50,586 nucleotides of DNA from Sedimentisphaerales bacterium (GTDB lineage: Bacteria; Planctomycetota; Phycisphaerae; Sedimentisphaerales; Anaerohalosphaeraceae): positions 1 to 50,586 of the forward strand of contig JAFGPC010000056.1 of NCBI GenBank assembly GCA_016926155.1. Direction: 5' to 3'. Below the pieces are notes generated by a model that was not told the DNA's origin, ran no database searches, and saw only the letters and a program-made list of their open reading frames with translations. Every line of letters begins with the position of its first letter. Position 1 is the first letter of the stretch. Below are positions 10,455 through 19,373 of the stretch, piece after piece. Made by a program: the position numbers and the translations under genes.

Positions 10455-13400
10455 TCAGCGGCGAAGCAATTCCGTCTGTTCGTCTGCGGAGCCTGTCGTC
10501 AGCCAGACTCTACCGTTTAATCCACCGGCTCCGGCCCAGTCGTATACTCGTACAGACAGGGTGTTGTTCGAGCCGACATGTATGAAATCGCTGATATTTA
10601 CCCAGGTTCGCTTGAGAAAAGAGCTTTCCGATCGGTCCTGCTTACCATATCCTCCGGCAAGGCGGCCATTGACATACAATTGGTACATGTCATCCACACT
10701 GTCAAAGACAAGACGAACCCTTCTGCCTTTCCAATGGGGGGGAATCGTGATCGTCTTTCGATACCAACCCCAGCCGTCGTATCGGTTCCAGATTTGGCCT
10801 TCTTGTGCAGAATGGGCATCTAGCGTTTTCCAGTGAGAATCGTCGTAGTTCCTGTTGACATATCCTGCATTCAAACCGATGTTATTGGGATCGACTTTGA
10901 AAAACCATGTTGGATCGATATCCAGCGTCTCGGTGGAAAGGTTGTCGTATAAGGTCTGAATCGTTTCTTCATTTAACGATCTTGTCGGTTCCGGCCCTGT
11001 TAGAAGATAGTCAGCCAGTTCCCGGGCCAGCCAATACCCAGCATAATTGACCTCCTGCCCGCCTTCGTGTCGTAGACAACTGACGATCAGCCGTCCTTTG
11101 CCCACTCTTGTCTGGAAAAGCAAGAGGTTGGGACGGACTGTTGTTAAGTCATGCGTTTCAATAAATGCCAGCAGGGGATCGACTTGGTCCCAAAGCACTT
11201 CACCGCGGATGATGGAATTGCCGCCCAGTTCAAATTGTTGCAGGTAAGACAACATTGGACCCGGGCAGCGATCAAAGAAAGATTCTGGAACCGGCGGCGC
11301 CCATGCCGTACCCCGCAGAAACCATATTCCTTCATTCCTGAAGGAGCCGGACTTGCTGGAGGTCAGATGCAGGACACGGCCACCTTTGCAAAGGTAATCC
11401 AATACTTTCTTGTTCATGGCCCCTGTGATAACAATGGCTACGTCGTTTGGAATGGCTTGATCAGGTTTAAGAATCCTTGCAGTGGGAAACAATCGGTGTA
11501 ATCGCTCATCAGTATCTGCGTAAAGACAGGTTCCAGAAGTAACTGGTCGAGCTTCGGGCAAAGCCCATAACTCCCATTTCAGATTGATTGTGACTTTCTC
11601 ATGAGTATAAGAGAGGACAGCAGTTTTCATTGTTGGCTTCGTTACTGAATCCGTTCTAAAGCATATATCTTCAGACAAATTCGTACTGTCCTGGTACAAA
11701 GTTTTTTTACCAAGGCTCCAGTCGATTGGCAGTGTTTTTTCGGTATATCCATTCCAATTCAGAGTCCGATATTTTGGATTGAGCAGCAGTAAGTCACCCC
11801 CCCGAAAAGCCCGTTGATCGTGCGACGTGGTCAGAGAGACCATAACTGGACCGTGAAAAGCCCATTCCTCGACGGACCACTTGGGTTGATTCTGGTTGTC
11901 CAGCAGTCCCATAGCGCATAGTGTTACATCGCGAATCGTACTGACCACATAACCGCCATGCGGCATCTGTTCGCGGTAGGTTTCCAATTGCCAGCGGCGC
12001 ATATCCAAGGCATACTTGAGAGATTGTGTACGCAGGTCGACCACAGGATCATAACTCGGCCCGGCAAATCGTTTCCGTAGTTTCTCTTCAAATGCAAACT
12101 GCTCTTCGATCCAGCGGGGCAGCCACCATGCTTTTTCCCTGCGTGCTGTCTCCAGAGACAGCAGGTCTATCCATGTGTCGGCGGCAATCGCTTCACCCAG
12201 AATAAGGGGTTTGACGCCATGGGTCTTGATGTGTTTCTGCAGCGAGGTCAGCTTGTCGCGCCAGGTTCGGTTGTTTCCGTAGGAATGATCATCCCAAAAA
12301 TCATGAATGCGGTTCCAGCCGATCCAGGAAGAATCGTCCACTACCAGTGTGCCGGGGCAGCGCTTCTTGAGAAGGTCATACAGTTCACGAATCACCTCTA
12401 TATCCGCCGATGAACCCGTTTCACACGTAATGCTTCGCAGGATCACGGAGGGATGATTGCCGTCGTGATGACTCATTTCGGTATATTCGTGAAAGAGCTG
12501 TTCTCGATGAGCCTGGTCGATTTTCGGATGCCAGGTTGGATATTCCACCCACGCGAGCATTCCTTCTTCATCGACAATATCGAGTAAACGTTGCGGAGGA
12601 AGCCACAGGCAAAATTTAACCAGGTTGAAACCACAGGCCTTGAAGTACCGTAACTGGTTTCGAAACAGTTCCGGGTCCGGATTGGGCGACAGGGCGGGAG
12701 GGTAATATCCCCATGTCAGCACACCCTGAACAATGAGGTCTTTATTGTTCAATAAAATTCGAGGTCCACTGGCCTCGACTTTTCGAAATCCAAACATTGT
12801 CCGAACCGCATCCAGTACATTCTCTTGTTTGTCGAGTAGTTCTATATCGAGATGATATAAATTGGGTCTGTTAAAGTCCCAGAGCATTACCTTGCCGGTC
12901 CAGTTCCAGTCGGCTATTGCGGATTGGTAATCGCATGGCTCGGAAACGACCTTGCGATTCTGCGGATCGAAAAGGGTGAATCGAACGGAACCGTTTTTTT
13001 TGCCAATGACTGGAATAGAAATACGTAATGTGGCGTTCTGGTTCACCGGATCGACAGTTGCGGCATCGATTTGAATGCGAGTGTCATCCAGAAACTGTGG
13101 GGATGATAGAAGGAGCAGTTCCACATTCTGCCATAATCCGCCAAAATGAGGGGCAATAATAGGCAAAAAGCCCTGTGTATTATGGCCAACTTTTTCGTCC
13201 AGACGCACAACGATAACCGCGTTATCGCCGGGATTGATATGCTTAGTAATATCCACATCGAAGATCGTCCAGGGCCCGACATGACTGCCAACTTCGACAC
13301 CGTTTATCCAGACACATGTTTCTGTGGCCGCTCCGAGAAAGCGAAGCAGACAGCATCGGTTTTCCATATTCATATTGTTGGGAATGGATATGCTTTTCTG

Positions 13401-13679
13401 ATACCATACAATCCCGTTATAGTCGATGCCAAGTACCGTTTCCCATTCGGCGGGCACGATAACAGTTTTCCCTTCCGGCATACGTCCCGTCTCATACCAC
13501 GTTTCATGGAGTCCGCGGTTTTGAGGATCGGGTATGATCTGCCACTGCCCTCCCAGATCGATAGTATAACGTTGTGCGTATAGAGCAGTTTGTACGACCA
13601 GCGATGAATTGGCTATTATTATAAAAAGAAAAATCCATCGTAGCATTACGATTGTTGATAAGGTATTTTTTGTATTCAT
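10455..13679 (-). CDS. Secreted glycoside hydrolase family 2, multidomain
   Basis: The 1074-residue protein has an N-terminal signal segment (about residues 14-36) and the GH2 order: jelly-roll sugar-binding domain (about 40-205, with LRFLGAATETCVWINGVEVGSH), Ig-like domain (about 210-305), and a TIM barrel from about 310. The barrel has acid/base Glu420 in ITCETG, where the usual Asn before this Glu is replaced by Cys, and nucleophile Glu496 in LILGEAIAAD. A long C-terminal part ends in a second jelly-roll-like domain (about 950-1065, with RVRLVFDSVDDMYQLYVNGRLAGG). GH2 enzymes are beta-galactosidases, glucuronidases or mannosidases; specificity is not readable. No ribosome-binding site is well placed, and a second Met at residue 12 is an alternative start. 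Confidence 0.9.
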   Translation of the reverse strand: MNTKNTLSTIVMLRWIFLFIIIANSSLVVQTALYAQRYTIDLGGQWQIIPDPQNRGLHETWYETGRMPEGKTVIVPAEWETVLGIDYNGIVWYQKSISIPNNMNMENRCCLLRFLGAATETCVWINGVEVGSHVGPWTIFDVDITKHINPGDNAVIVVRLDEKVGHNTQGFLPIIAPHFGGLWQNVELLLLSSPQFLDDTRIQIDAATVDPVNQNATLRISIPVIGKKNGSVRFTLFDPQNRKVVSEPCDYQSAIADWNWTGKVMLWDFNRPNLYHLDIELLDKQENVLDAVRTMFGFRKVEASGPRILLNNKDLIVQGVLTWGYYPPALSPNPDPELFRNQLRYFKACGFNLVKFCLWLPPQRLLDIVDEEGMLAWVEYPTWHPKIDQAHREQLFHEYTEMSHHDGNHPSVILRSITCETGSSADIEVIRELYDLLKKRCPGTLVVDDSSWIGWNRIHDFWDDHSYGNNRTWRDKLTSLQKHIKTHGVKPLILGEAIAADTWIDLLSLETARREKAWWLPRWIEEQFAFEEKLRKRFAGPSYDPVVDLRTQSLKYALDMRRWQLETYREQMPHGGYVVSTIRDVTLCAMGLLDNQNQPKWSVEEWAFHGPVMVSLTTSHDQRAFRGGDLLLLNPKYRTLNWNGYTEKTLPIDWSLGKKTLYQDSTNLSEDICFRTDSVTKPTMKTAVLSYTHEKVTINLKWELWALPEARPVTSGTCLYADTDERLHRLFPTARILKPDQAIPNDVAIVITGAMNKKVLDYLCKGGRVLHLTSSKSGSFRNEGIWFLRGTAWAPPVPESFFDRCPGPMLSYLQQFELGGNSIIRGEVLWDQVDPLLAFIETHDLTTVRPNLLLFQTRVGKGRLIVSCLRHEGGQEVNYAGYWLARELADYLLTGPEPTRSLNEETIQTLYDNLSTETLDIDPTWFFKVDPNNIGLNAGYVNRNYDDSHWKTLDAHSAQEGQIWNRYDGWGWYRKTITIPPHWKGRRVRLVFDSVDDMYQLYVNGRLAGGYGKQDRSESSFLKRTWVNISDFIHVGSNNTLSVRVYDWAGAGGLNGRVWLTTGSADEQTELLRR

Positions 13680-13740
13680 ACCTTTATCATATCGTATTGC
13701 TTGGATGGATTCCAGAGCTTGTTCTCTTTGTGTTTATTCC

Positions 13741-16700
13741 TTATGAACAGCCCATACTATTACCGCAGTTAAAACAGCGGTAGCAGGTTCCGTTTCGCAC
13801 TGTAATCGAACCACAGACATCACATGCCGGGGCATCGTCCTGGAAGTGCTCAAATTGGGCGTTGAACTGGTGCATGACCGACGCCTCGTTTGCCGTTCCA
13901 TCCTCACTGGTTACGACCGATGCGATTAGGGAAACAGTTCGATCGGCCAGGCGTTCGAATCGATCTGAACGAGGTAGGTTTGCTGCTTTGGAGCCATCCC
14001 GTTCGGCTGTTGGTTTGGGCTTTTTTTGTATTGATTTGGCTTCATCGATTTTTTTGGCCAGATCCTGGGTTTTTTCGACCAGTTCTTTGGCAGTCGTACC
14101 AGCCTTGCCGGAGACCGGAGCCGGTTTGGATCGATTGGGTGTATTCTTTTCGGCATAGCCCGGGATGAACTGACAGCCCATCCAGCAGAAGATATAGTCG
14201 ATCAGGCTCTTGGCAAACGGGATATTTTTATTGCTGGTCATACCGGACGGCTCAAAGCGGGCATGCCGGAACTTGTCAACCAGAGTAATCAGAGGCACAC
14301 CATACTGCAAAGCCATGGAGACGCATGTTCCCACAACATCCATCAGACCACCGACTGTGCTACCTTCCTTGGCCATGGTGATAAACAACTCACCCGGCTG
14401 GCCGTCATCGTATAGACCAACGGTTAAATAACCCTCGTGACCCGCAACGGAAAATTTATGAGTGATGCTGCTGCGCGTCTCGGGTAAACGTCGGCGGAAC
14501 GGTCGCGGTGATGGTTCTTCGATTTTGACTTCCTTTTTTCCCTGTTTTTCCACATTGACCGGCTGGATACGCTTGGAACCGTCACGATAGATAGCGATGG
14601 CTTTGATGCCCATCTTCCAGCCATCCATATAAGCGGTGGCGATTTCTTCGGTAGTGCTTTCCTTGGGCATATTAATTGTTTTGCTGATCGCTCCGGAAAG
14701 GAACGGCTGAACGGCTGCCATCATCCGCAGATGTGCCGTGTAATGGATGTGCCGTTTGCCGTTGACCGGTTTAAAAGCGCAGTCAAAGGTGGACAGGTGT
14801 TCTTCCCGCAACTGGGAAGCGGTCTCAACGGTGTCGTCCTGATCGATTTGATCGCAGATGCTTTTTATGTCGTCGGGGCTGTAACCCAATCGCTCCAGGG
14901 CCATAGGTACCGTACGGTTGACGATCTTGAGCATGCCGCCGCCGGCCAACAGTTTGTACTTGACCAGGGCGATATCGGGCTCGACCCCCGTTGTGTCGCA
15001 GTCCATCATGAAGCCGATCGTGCCGGTCGGGGCCAGTACGGTGGTCTGGGCGTTGCGATAGCCGGATTGTGTTCCCATGTCGTAGGCCTGATCCCATGCG
15101 TTTTTGGCGGCATTGAGCATATAGTCGGGACAGTGCACCTCGGGAATATTATAAGCGTGCTCCCGATGCATACGGATCACATTGAGCATGGACTCCTTGT
15201 TGGGCTCATAGTCCTTGAAGGGGCCTTTCTTGGAAGCGATTTCGGCGCTGATGCCGTAAGCGGTGCCGGTCAGAATCGCAGTAATTGCCCCGGCCCAGGC
15301 CCGTGCTTCATCCGAATCGTATGGCAGAGCCAGGCTCATGATCAGTGCGCCCAAGTTTGCATATCCCAGGCCCAACGGGCGAAAACGATGACTGTTTTCG
15401 GTGATCCGTGCTTCAGGATAGCTGCCGTTATCGACAAGGATTTCCTGGGCAATGATAAAGATACGGACGGCTTTCTGGAATGCTTCGATATCAAAGGTGC
15501 CGTCCGGTTTACGGAATTTCATTAGGTTCAGCGAAGCCAGGTTACAGGCGGAATTGTCGACGAACATGTATTCGCTGCATGGATTGGAAGCGTTGATCGG
15601 GCCGGAGTTGGGACAGGTGTGCCATTTGTTAATCGTGGTATGGAACTGCATGCCCGGGTCACCGCAGACGCGTGTACCTTCGGCGACCAGTTGCATCAAC
15701 TCACGTGCGGAATATTCACCGACCTCTTCGCCGGTCGTAATCGAGCGAGTTGCCCATTTGCCATCTTTTTCCACGGCTTCCATGAATTCATCGGTTGCAC
15801 GGACCGACAGGTTGCTGTTCTGGAACATAACGCTGTTATACGCTTCGTTGTTCAGATCCCCGCCATATCCCTGCTCGATCAGAGCCCAGGCTTTCTTTTC
15901 TTCCTCCGTTTTACAGGTGATAAATTCCTTGATGTCGGGGTGTTCCATCCGAAGAGACTGCATCTTGGCGGCCCGGCGAGTTTTTCCACCGGATTTTACG
16001 ACGGCGGCAATCTGATCGAATACCCGCATAAAACTCAGCGGCCCGGAGGGTTTTCCACCGCCGGAAAGCTTTTCCCGACTGCTTCGCAAGGTTGACAAGT
16101 CCGTTCCAGTACCCGAACCGTGCTTGAACAGCATGGCTTCGCTCCGGGCCAGGCGCATGATATCTTCCATGGTATCAGCGACCGACTGGATAAAGCATGC
16201 CGAAGCCTGTGGGTATTCATAGCTGTTGGTGCAGGGAGCAGCCATCTGTTTCTGCTGATCCCAGTAATAATTGTGTTCACTGCCGGTGATCCCATATACA
16301 TCGAACAAACCTACGTTGAACCAGACTGGGGAATTAAACGCTCCGTACTGGTTTACGCATAGCCAGGCCAGTTCATGATAGAAATTTTCGCAATCCTGTT
16401 CACTGGCAAAATAACCGTCCTTTTTACCCCGGTCGGCAATCCCTCTGGCAACACGATGGACCAACTGCTTGACCGAATATTCCCGTTCGCCCAATTCAAT
16501 ATCACCATAGAAGTATTTACTCACAACAACCTTGGTTGCCAATTGGCTCCATGAGGTAGGTACTTCGATATTGTTTTGTTCGAAAATGATTTTACCGTTC
16601 TCATCTGTGATCTTGGCTTGACGGATTTCCCATTCGATCTGATCGAAGGGATGCACGTTCGGGTCGGAAAAAGCCCGAGGCACTTTGAGCCCATCCATAG

Positions 16701-16782
16701 GCAATGCCTGACGGCTTTTCCACGGCTGAAATGACGTCGATGACGGATTTACGGTTTGTTTTGACATTTTTTCCTCAGCCAT
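13741..16782 (-). CDS. nrdJ: Vitamin B12-dependent ribonucleotide reductase (class II)
   Basis: The 1013-residue enzyme reduces ribonucleotides to deoxyribonucleotides using adenosylcobalamin, independently of oxygen. Features in order are the N-terminal SWSQLATKVVVSKYF block, ACFIQSVADTMEDI with the first redox Cys, GSGTGTDLSTLRS, SNPCSEYMF with the radical Cys, and APTGTIGFMMDCDTTGVEP. A TSCPD-type region follows (about 780-880), then a Lys-rich low-complexity linker. The C-terminal cysteine module (CDVCGS, CYRCFNCG, then a final Cys-Ser) may pass electrons or bind zinc. ATG 16782 has GGAGG 6 nt upstream, confirming MAEEKMSK. The 5' region before it contains several hairpins. Confidence 0.97.
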   Translation of the reverse strand: MAEEKMSKQTVNPSSTSFQPWKSRQALPMDGLKVPRAFSDPNVHPFDQIEWEIRQAKITDENGKIIFEQNNIEVPTSWSQLATKVVVSKYFYGDIELGEREYSVKQLVHRVARGIADRGKKDGYFASEQDCENFYHELAWLCVNQYGAFNSPVWFNVGLFDVYGITGSEHNYYWDQQKQMAAPCTNSYEYPQASACFIQSVADTMEDIMRLARSEAMLFKHGSGTGTDLSTLRSSREKLSGGGKPSGPLSFMRVFDQIAAVVKSGGKTRRAAKMQSLRMEHPDIKEFITCKTEEEKKAWALIEQGYGGDLNNEAYNSVMFQNSNLSVRATDEFMEAVEKDGKWATRSITTGEEVGEYSARELMQLVAEGTRVCGDPGMQFHTTINKWHTCPNSGPINASNPCSEYMFVDNSACNLASLNLMKFRKPDGTFDIEAFQKAVRIFIIAQEILVDNGSYPEARITENSHRFRPLGLGYANLGALIMSLALPYDSDEARAWAGAITAILTGTAYGISAEIASKKGPFKDYEPNKESMLNVIRMHREHAYNIPEVHCPDYMLNAAKNAWDQAYDMGTQSGYRNAQTTVLAPTGTIGFMMDCDTTGVEPDIALVKYKLLAGGGMLKIVNRTVPMALERLGYSPDDIKSICDQIDQDDTVETASQLREEHLSTFDCAFKPVNGKRHIHYTAHLRMMAAVQPFLSGAISKTINMPKESTTEEIATAYMDGWKMGIKAIAIYRDGSKRIQPVNVEKQGKKEVKIEEPSPRPFRRRLPETRSSITHKFSVAGHEGYLTVGLYDDGQPGELFITMAKEGSTVGGLMDVVGTCVSMALQYGVPLITLVDKFRHARFEPSGMTSNKNIPFAKSLIDYIFCWMGCQFIPGYAEKNTPNRSKPAPVSGKAGTTAKELVEKTQDLAKKIDEAKSIQKKPKPTAERDGSKAANLPRSDRFERLADRTVSLIASVVTSEDGTANEASVMHQFNAQFEHFQDDAPACDVCGSITVRNGTCYRCFNCGNSMGCS

Positions 16783-16838
16783 TCTCTACCTCCGTGTAAA
16801 AAATGAACAAACGCCGAATATACGCCCCAATACAACAT

Positions 16839-16949
16839 ATGGCAATCCGTTGCCATAAAAGCCAACATCTTGTTGGTTGTGGCAAACTTTGATCATATTG
16901 ACAATCCGACGGTCTGGCAACAGAAAACCTCCGGGAATCCCACCCTGTT
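16839..16949 (-). other. Structured leader region upstream of nrdJ (three hairpins)
   Basis: Three inverted repeats lie 57-167 nt before the nrdJ start: ATGGCAA/TTGCCAT (16839-16856, 4-nt loop), CCAACA/TGTTGG (16862-16876, 3-nt loop) and AACAG/CTGTT (16919-16949, with an inner GGG/CCC). I do not see the conserved core of a cobalamin riboswitch or convincing NrdR boxes, so the role is unknown. The 290-nt gap 16783-17072 holds no gene I can support. Confidence 0.45.
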
Positions 16950-17072
16950 TTGGCTAAGTGATTGAAAATACGAGAGCTACGAGTGAAATTTTTTTTCCAT
17001 CTCTTTATACAAGCCCACGGCGATGATTTTAAAAAAAAGCTGTAACTTATTCTCTGTGAATAGGATACGTTT

Positions 17073-17729
17073 TTAAAAGGGCTTGTTCGCAATCAGGGCG
17101 TCCAGCCACTCCAGAGCCAGCCATGCATGAGCCCAGGAATAGGGGTGGACCATATCCTGTGACCAGCGGTTCGGGGGAGTTTGCAGGATCGCTTTGTCGA
17201 TTCGATCCTGCATGGGGATTAAAAGAGTGTCAAAACGGTGAGATAGATCATTGACAATTTCAATGTAAGCATGCAGGGTCTTGAACATGGGACAGGAGGG
17301 ATTATTGCAGAACATAAATGGTTCAATGAGCACGATTTGGCATGGAAAGGCATTCTGAGTGACTTTGAGTATACCGGTGTAATTAGCTTCGAATTCTTCC
17401 ATAAATACTGCTCGCCGGACCAGATTGGGCTGATCATGCTGGCACCATACATCATTGATCCCTATCAAAATGCTCAGTATATCCGGTTTGTGGGCTAGGC
17501 AGTCACGCTCCCAGCGAAATTTCAACGTTCGGGTTGTATCGCCGCTGATCCCGGAATTACGGATATTCAACTCCAAATGCGGGTAACGAGCCCAAAGCCA
17601 GTGGGCGGCAAAGTGAACATAGCCCCTTCCCAGGGGGGCATATGTCGGTTCACGCCGGCCCGCATCGGTGATGCTGTCGCCGATAAATAGAATTGTCTGT
17701 CTTGGCTCTAATCGAAGCCTGCTGTCCAT
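17073..17729 (-). CDS. SGNH/GDSL-type hydrolase
   Basis: The 218-residue protein is read from MDSRLRLEPRQ. The frame is open 53 codons further, but a good promoter (17793-17821) lies inside that stretch, so the longer start is unlikely. The four SGNH blocks are present: FIGDSITDAGRR (nucleophile Ser, about residue 18), NSGISGDT (Gly), LIGINDVW (Asn) and the C-terminal DMVHP with the catalytic Asp and His. Such enzymes deacetylate or de-esterify polysaccharides and other esters. With no signal peptide from this start, it may act in the cytoplasm on imported oligosaccharides. The substrate is not known. Its neighbours include secreted glycosidases, which fits carbohydrate ester removal. Confidence 0.88.
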   Translation of the reverse strand: MDSRLRLEPRQTILFIGDSITDAGRREPTYAPLGRGYVHFAAHWLWARYPHLELNIRNSGISGDTTRTLKFRWERDCLAHKPDILSILIGINDVWCQHDQPNLVRRAVFMEEFEANYTGILKVTQNAFPCQIVLIEPFMFCNNPSCPMFKTLHAYIEIVNDLSHRFDTLLIPMQDRIDKAILQTPPNRWSQDMVHPYSWAHAWLALEWLDALIANKPF

Positions 17730-17792
17730 GCTGATACCCGAAAATTGCTCCAAAACACGGTTTTTTACAGTTAAAATCCTGTTTAAAGATAA

Positions 17793-17821
17793 ATTATAAG
17801 TAGGACTAAACGAACTTACAA
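17793..17821 (-). promoter_or_regulatory. Sigma-70-type promoter for the SGNH hydrolase gene
   Basis: On the minus strand TTGTAA (17821-17816), a 17-nt spacer and perfect TATAAT (17798-17793) predict a transcript start near 17786, about 57 nt before ATG 17729. Confidence 0.7.
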
Positions 17822-17931
17822 GGAGAAGTGGATTGTACAAGATCAGGAGTATATAAATCCAAAAAAAGCCAGGATAGGGTAAAAACAAGCCTTATCCCTG
17901 AAAAAACTAGGGGAATATTTGTTATTTATAG

Positions 17932-17966
17932 TTGACAACAATATGATATGCGCCCTATAATAGGGC
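17932..17966 (+). promoter_or_regulatory. Consensus promoter with palindrome over the -10 box, for the PEP-CTERM gene
   Basis: A perfect TTGACA (17932-17937), 18-nt spacer and perfect TATAAT (17956-17961) precede the PEP-CTERM gene by about 115 nt. The -10 box is at the centre of a perfect odd palindrome, GCCCTATAATAGGGC (17952-17966), which could be an operator or simply an early transcript feature. Confidence 0.8.
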
Positions 17967-18076
17967 TTTATTGAGTCGCAGGAGATCGTAAGGAGCGAAG
18001 GGATTCCTCTTTGAAATAAACTAGAGAGAATGGTGTAATTCGAAACAGGGTGAAGTAATTTTTTGGAGGCAGAGTG

Positions 18077-19171
18077 ATGAAAAACAAAACAATACTGGCA
18101 TGTCTTGTCATGGCGCTACTGGCAGTACCCAGCTTTGGCGTCTCCATTCTAGCGCCGGGCGATTTTATTATTGCCGTGGATGCCGACGGTCTGGTTTCCA
18201 GTAGTGGATATCCAGACGGGGAAGCTCCTTTGTATGTGCTGGATGGCGACTCGGGCACCAAGTATCTGAACTTTGGAGGAGTAAACAGTGGATTTATCGT
18301 AACACTGGATTCTGCCTCTCAGGTGCAGAGCTTTACCCTGACAACCGCCAATGATGCTGTCGGCCGTGATCCGCTTGGTTGGGAAATCTATGGAACCAAC
18401 GAAGCGATCGTCAGTACCGACAACAGCACCGGTCTTGCGGAATACTGGACTCTTCTGGATTCCGGTACGGTAACGTTGCCGGATGATCGTTTTATGGTTG
18501 GACCGGTTGTGGCTGTTAATAATGCCGCTTCGTATTCTTCCTATAAAATGATCTATTCAGCTTTGAAGGATAACGGTGGATTGATGCAGGTTGCTGATGC
18601 CGCCTTTTACGCGAGTACAGACGGAACAGGATCCACTGTCCTGAGCCCTTCAAATTCGATTCTAGCTGTTCATATTGGTTGGAACAGTCGGTATCCAGGA
18701 GCTGAGAATCCGGCGAACCTGATCGACGGTTCACTGAACAAGTACCTGAACTTCGGTCAGGTAAACTCCGGATTCATCGTAACGCCGGGCATGGGAGCCA
18801 CGATTGTCAACGGTTTTCAGATCACAACCGCCAATGATGCCGCGGAACGCGATCCGACAACATGGGAACTGTACGGTACCAACGACGCCATCGCCAGCGG
18901 CGACAACAGTGATGGAGAAGGTGAAAGCTGGACCCTGATCGCCTCGGGCGACTTGACTCTGCCGGAAGAGCGGGATACGCTTGCGGATATCGTTAATTTC
19001 GAGAACGATATGATGTTTGCCTCCTATAAGCTCATTTTCCCGACAGTCAAGGATGCCGATGCAGCCAACTCGATGCAGATCGCCGAGATTCAGTTCTTTG
19101 GTATTCCCGAGCCGGCAACCCTTTGTCTGCTTGGTTTGGGTGGTCTGGCACTGCTTCGCCGTCGTTCCTAA
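18077..19171 (+). CDS. PEP-CTERM-anchored exported protein with two tandem beta-sandwich-like domains
   Basis: The 364-residue protein starts at ATG 18077, which has GGAGG 7 nt upstream (a GTG one codon earlier is too close to it). A signal peptide ends near residue 22 (PSFGVS). The C-terminus is a textbook PEP-CTERM sorting signal: IPEPATL, a short hydrophobic helix (LCLLGLGGLALL) and RRRS. It directs sorting by exosortase and attachment to the cell surface or an extracellular matrix. Between them are two homologous halves, each with LNFGxVNSGFIVT, an FTLTTANDA/FQITTANDA motif, ERDP/GRDP and WELYGTN/WEIYGTN segments. They resemble discoidin-like carbohydrate-binding folds, but this is inference. 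A consensus promoter and a strong terminator make it a highly expressed single-gene unit. Confidence 0.9.
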   Translation: MKNKTILACLVMALLAVPSFGVSILAPGDFIIAVDADGLVSSSGYPDGEAPLYVLDGDSGTKYLNFGGVNSGFIVTLDSASQVQSFTLTTANDAVGRDPLGWEIYGTNEAIVSTDNSTGLAEYWTLLDSGTVTLPDDRFMVGPVVAVNNAASYSSYKMIYSALKDNGGLMQVADAAFYASTDGTGSTVLSPSNSILAVHIGWNSRYPGAENPANLIDGSLNKYLNFGQVNSGFIVTPGMGATIVNGFQITTANDAAERDPTTWELYGTNDAIASGDNSDGEGESWTLIASGDLTLPEERDTLADIVNFENDMMFASYKLIFPTVKDADAANSMQIAEIQFFGIPEPATLCLLGLGGLALLRRRS

Positions 19172-19205
19172 ACAGTTTGGAAATTGCAGAAGTAAGCTTA
19201 ATATG

Positions 19206-19242
19206 GGACGCCTACCGAGAAATCGGTCAGGCGTCCTTTTTT
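19206..19242 (+). terminator. Intrinsic terminator after the PEP-CTERM gene
   Basis: GGACGCCT (19206-19213) pairs with AGGCGTCC (19229-19236), with further CCGA/TCGG pairing inside, and is followed by six T residues (19237-19242). Confidence 0.93.
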
Positions 19243-19373
19243 CTTTGGGAAAACAATACCGTTTTTCTTTTTTGTCATATAAGCAGAATAAAGTGATTTT
19301 ATAAACGGATTCTGCAATATCTATTTGGCGGTCCGACGTTGTGAATCTAATTATGCAATGAGAGGATGATACG

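Noticed and set aside
14731-15525. 264-codon + strand open frame
   Set aside because: Shadow frame of nrdJ.
16783-17072. Cobalamin riboswitch before nrdJ
   Set aside because: A segment with GGTGGGATTCCCGG looked suggestive, but the conserved B12-box and GCCACTG-type core are not seen.
16775-17092. 105-codon minus-strand frame before nrdJ
   Set aside because: It overlaps both nrdJ and the SGNH gene and covers the hairpin region; composition is not protein-like.
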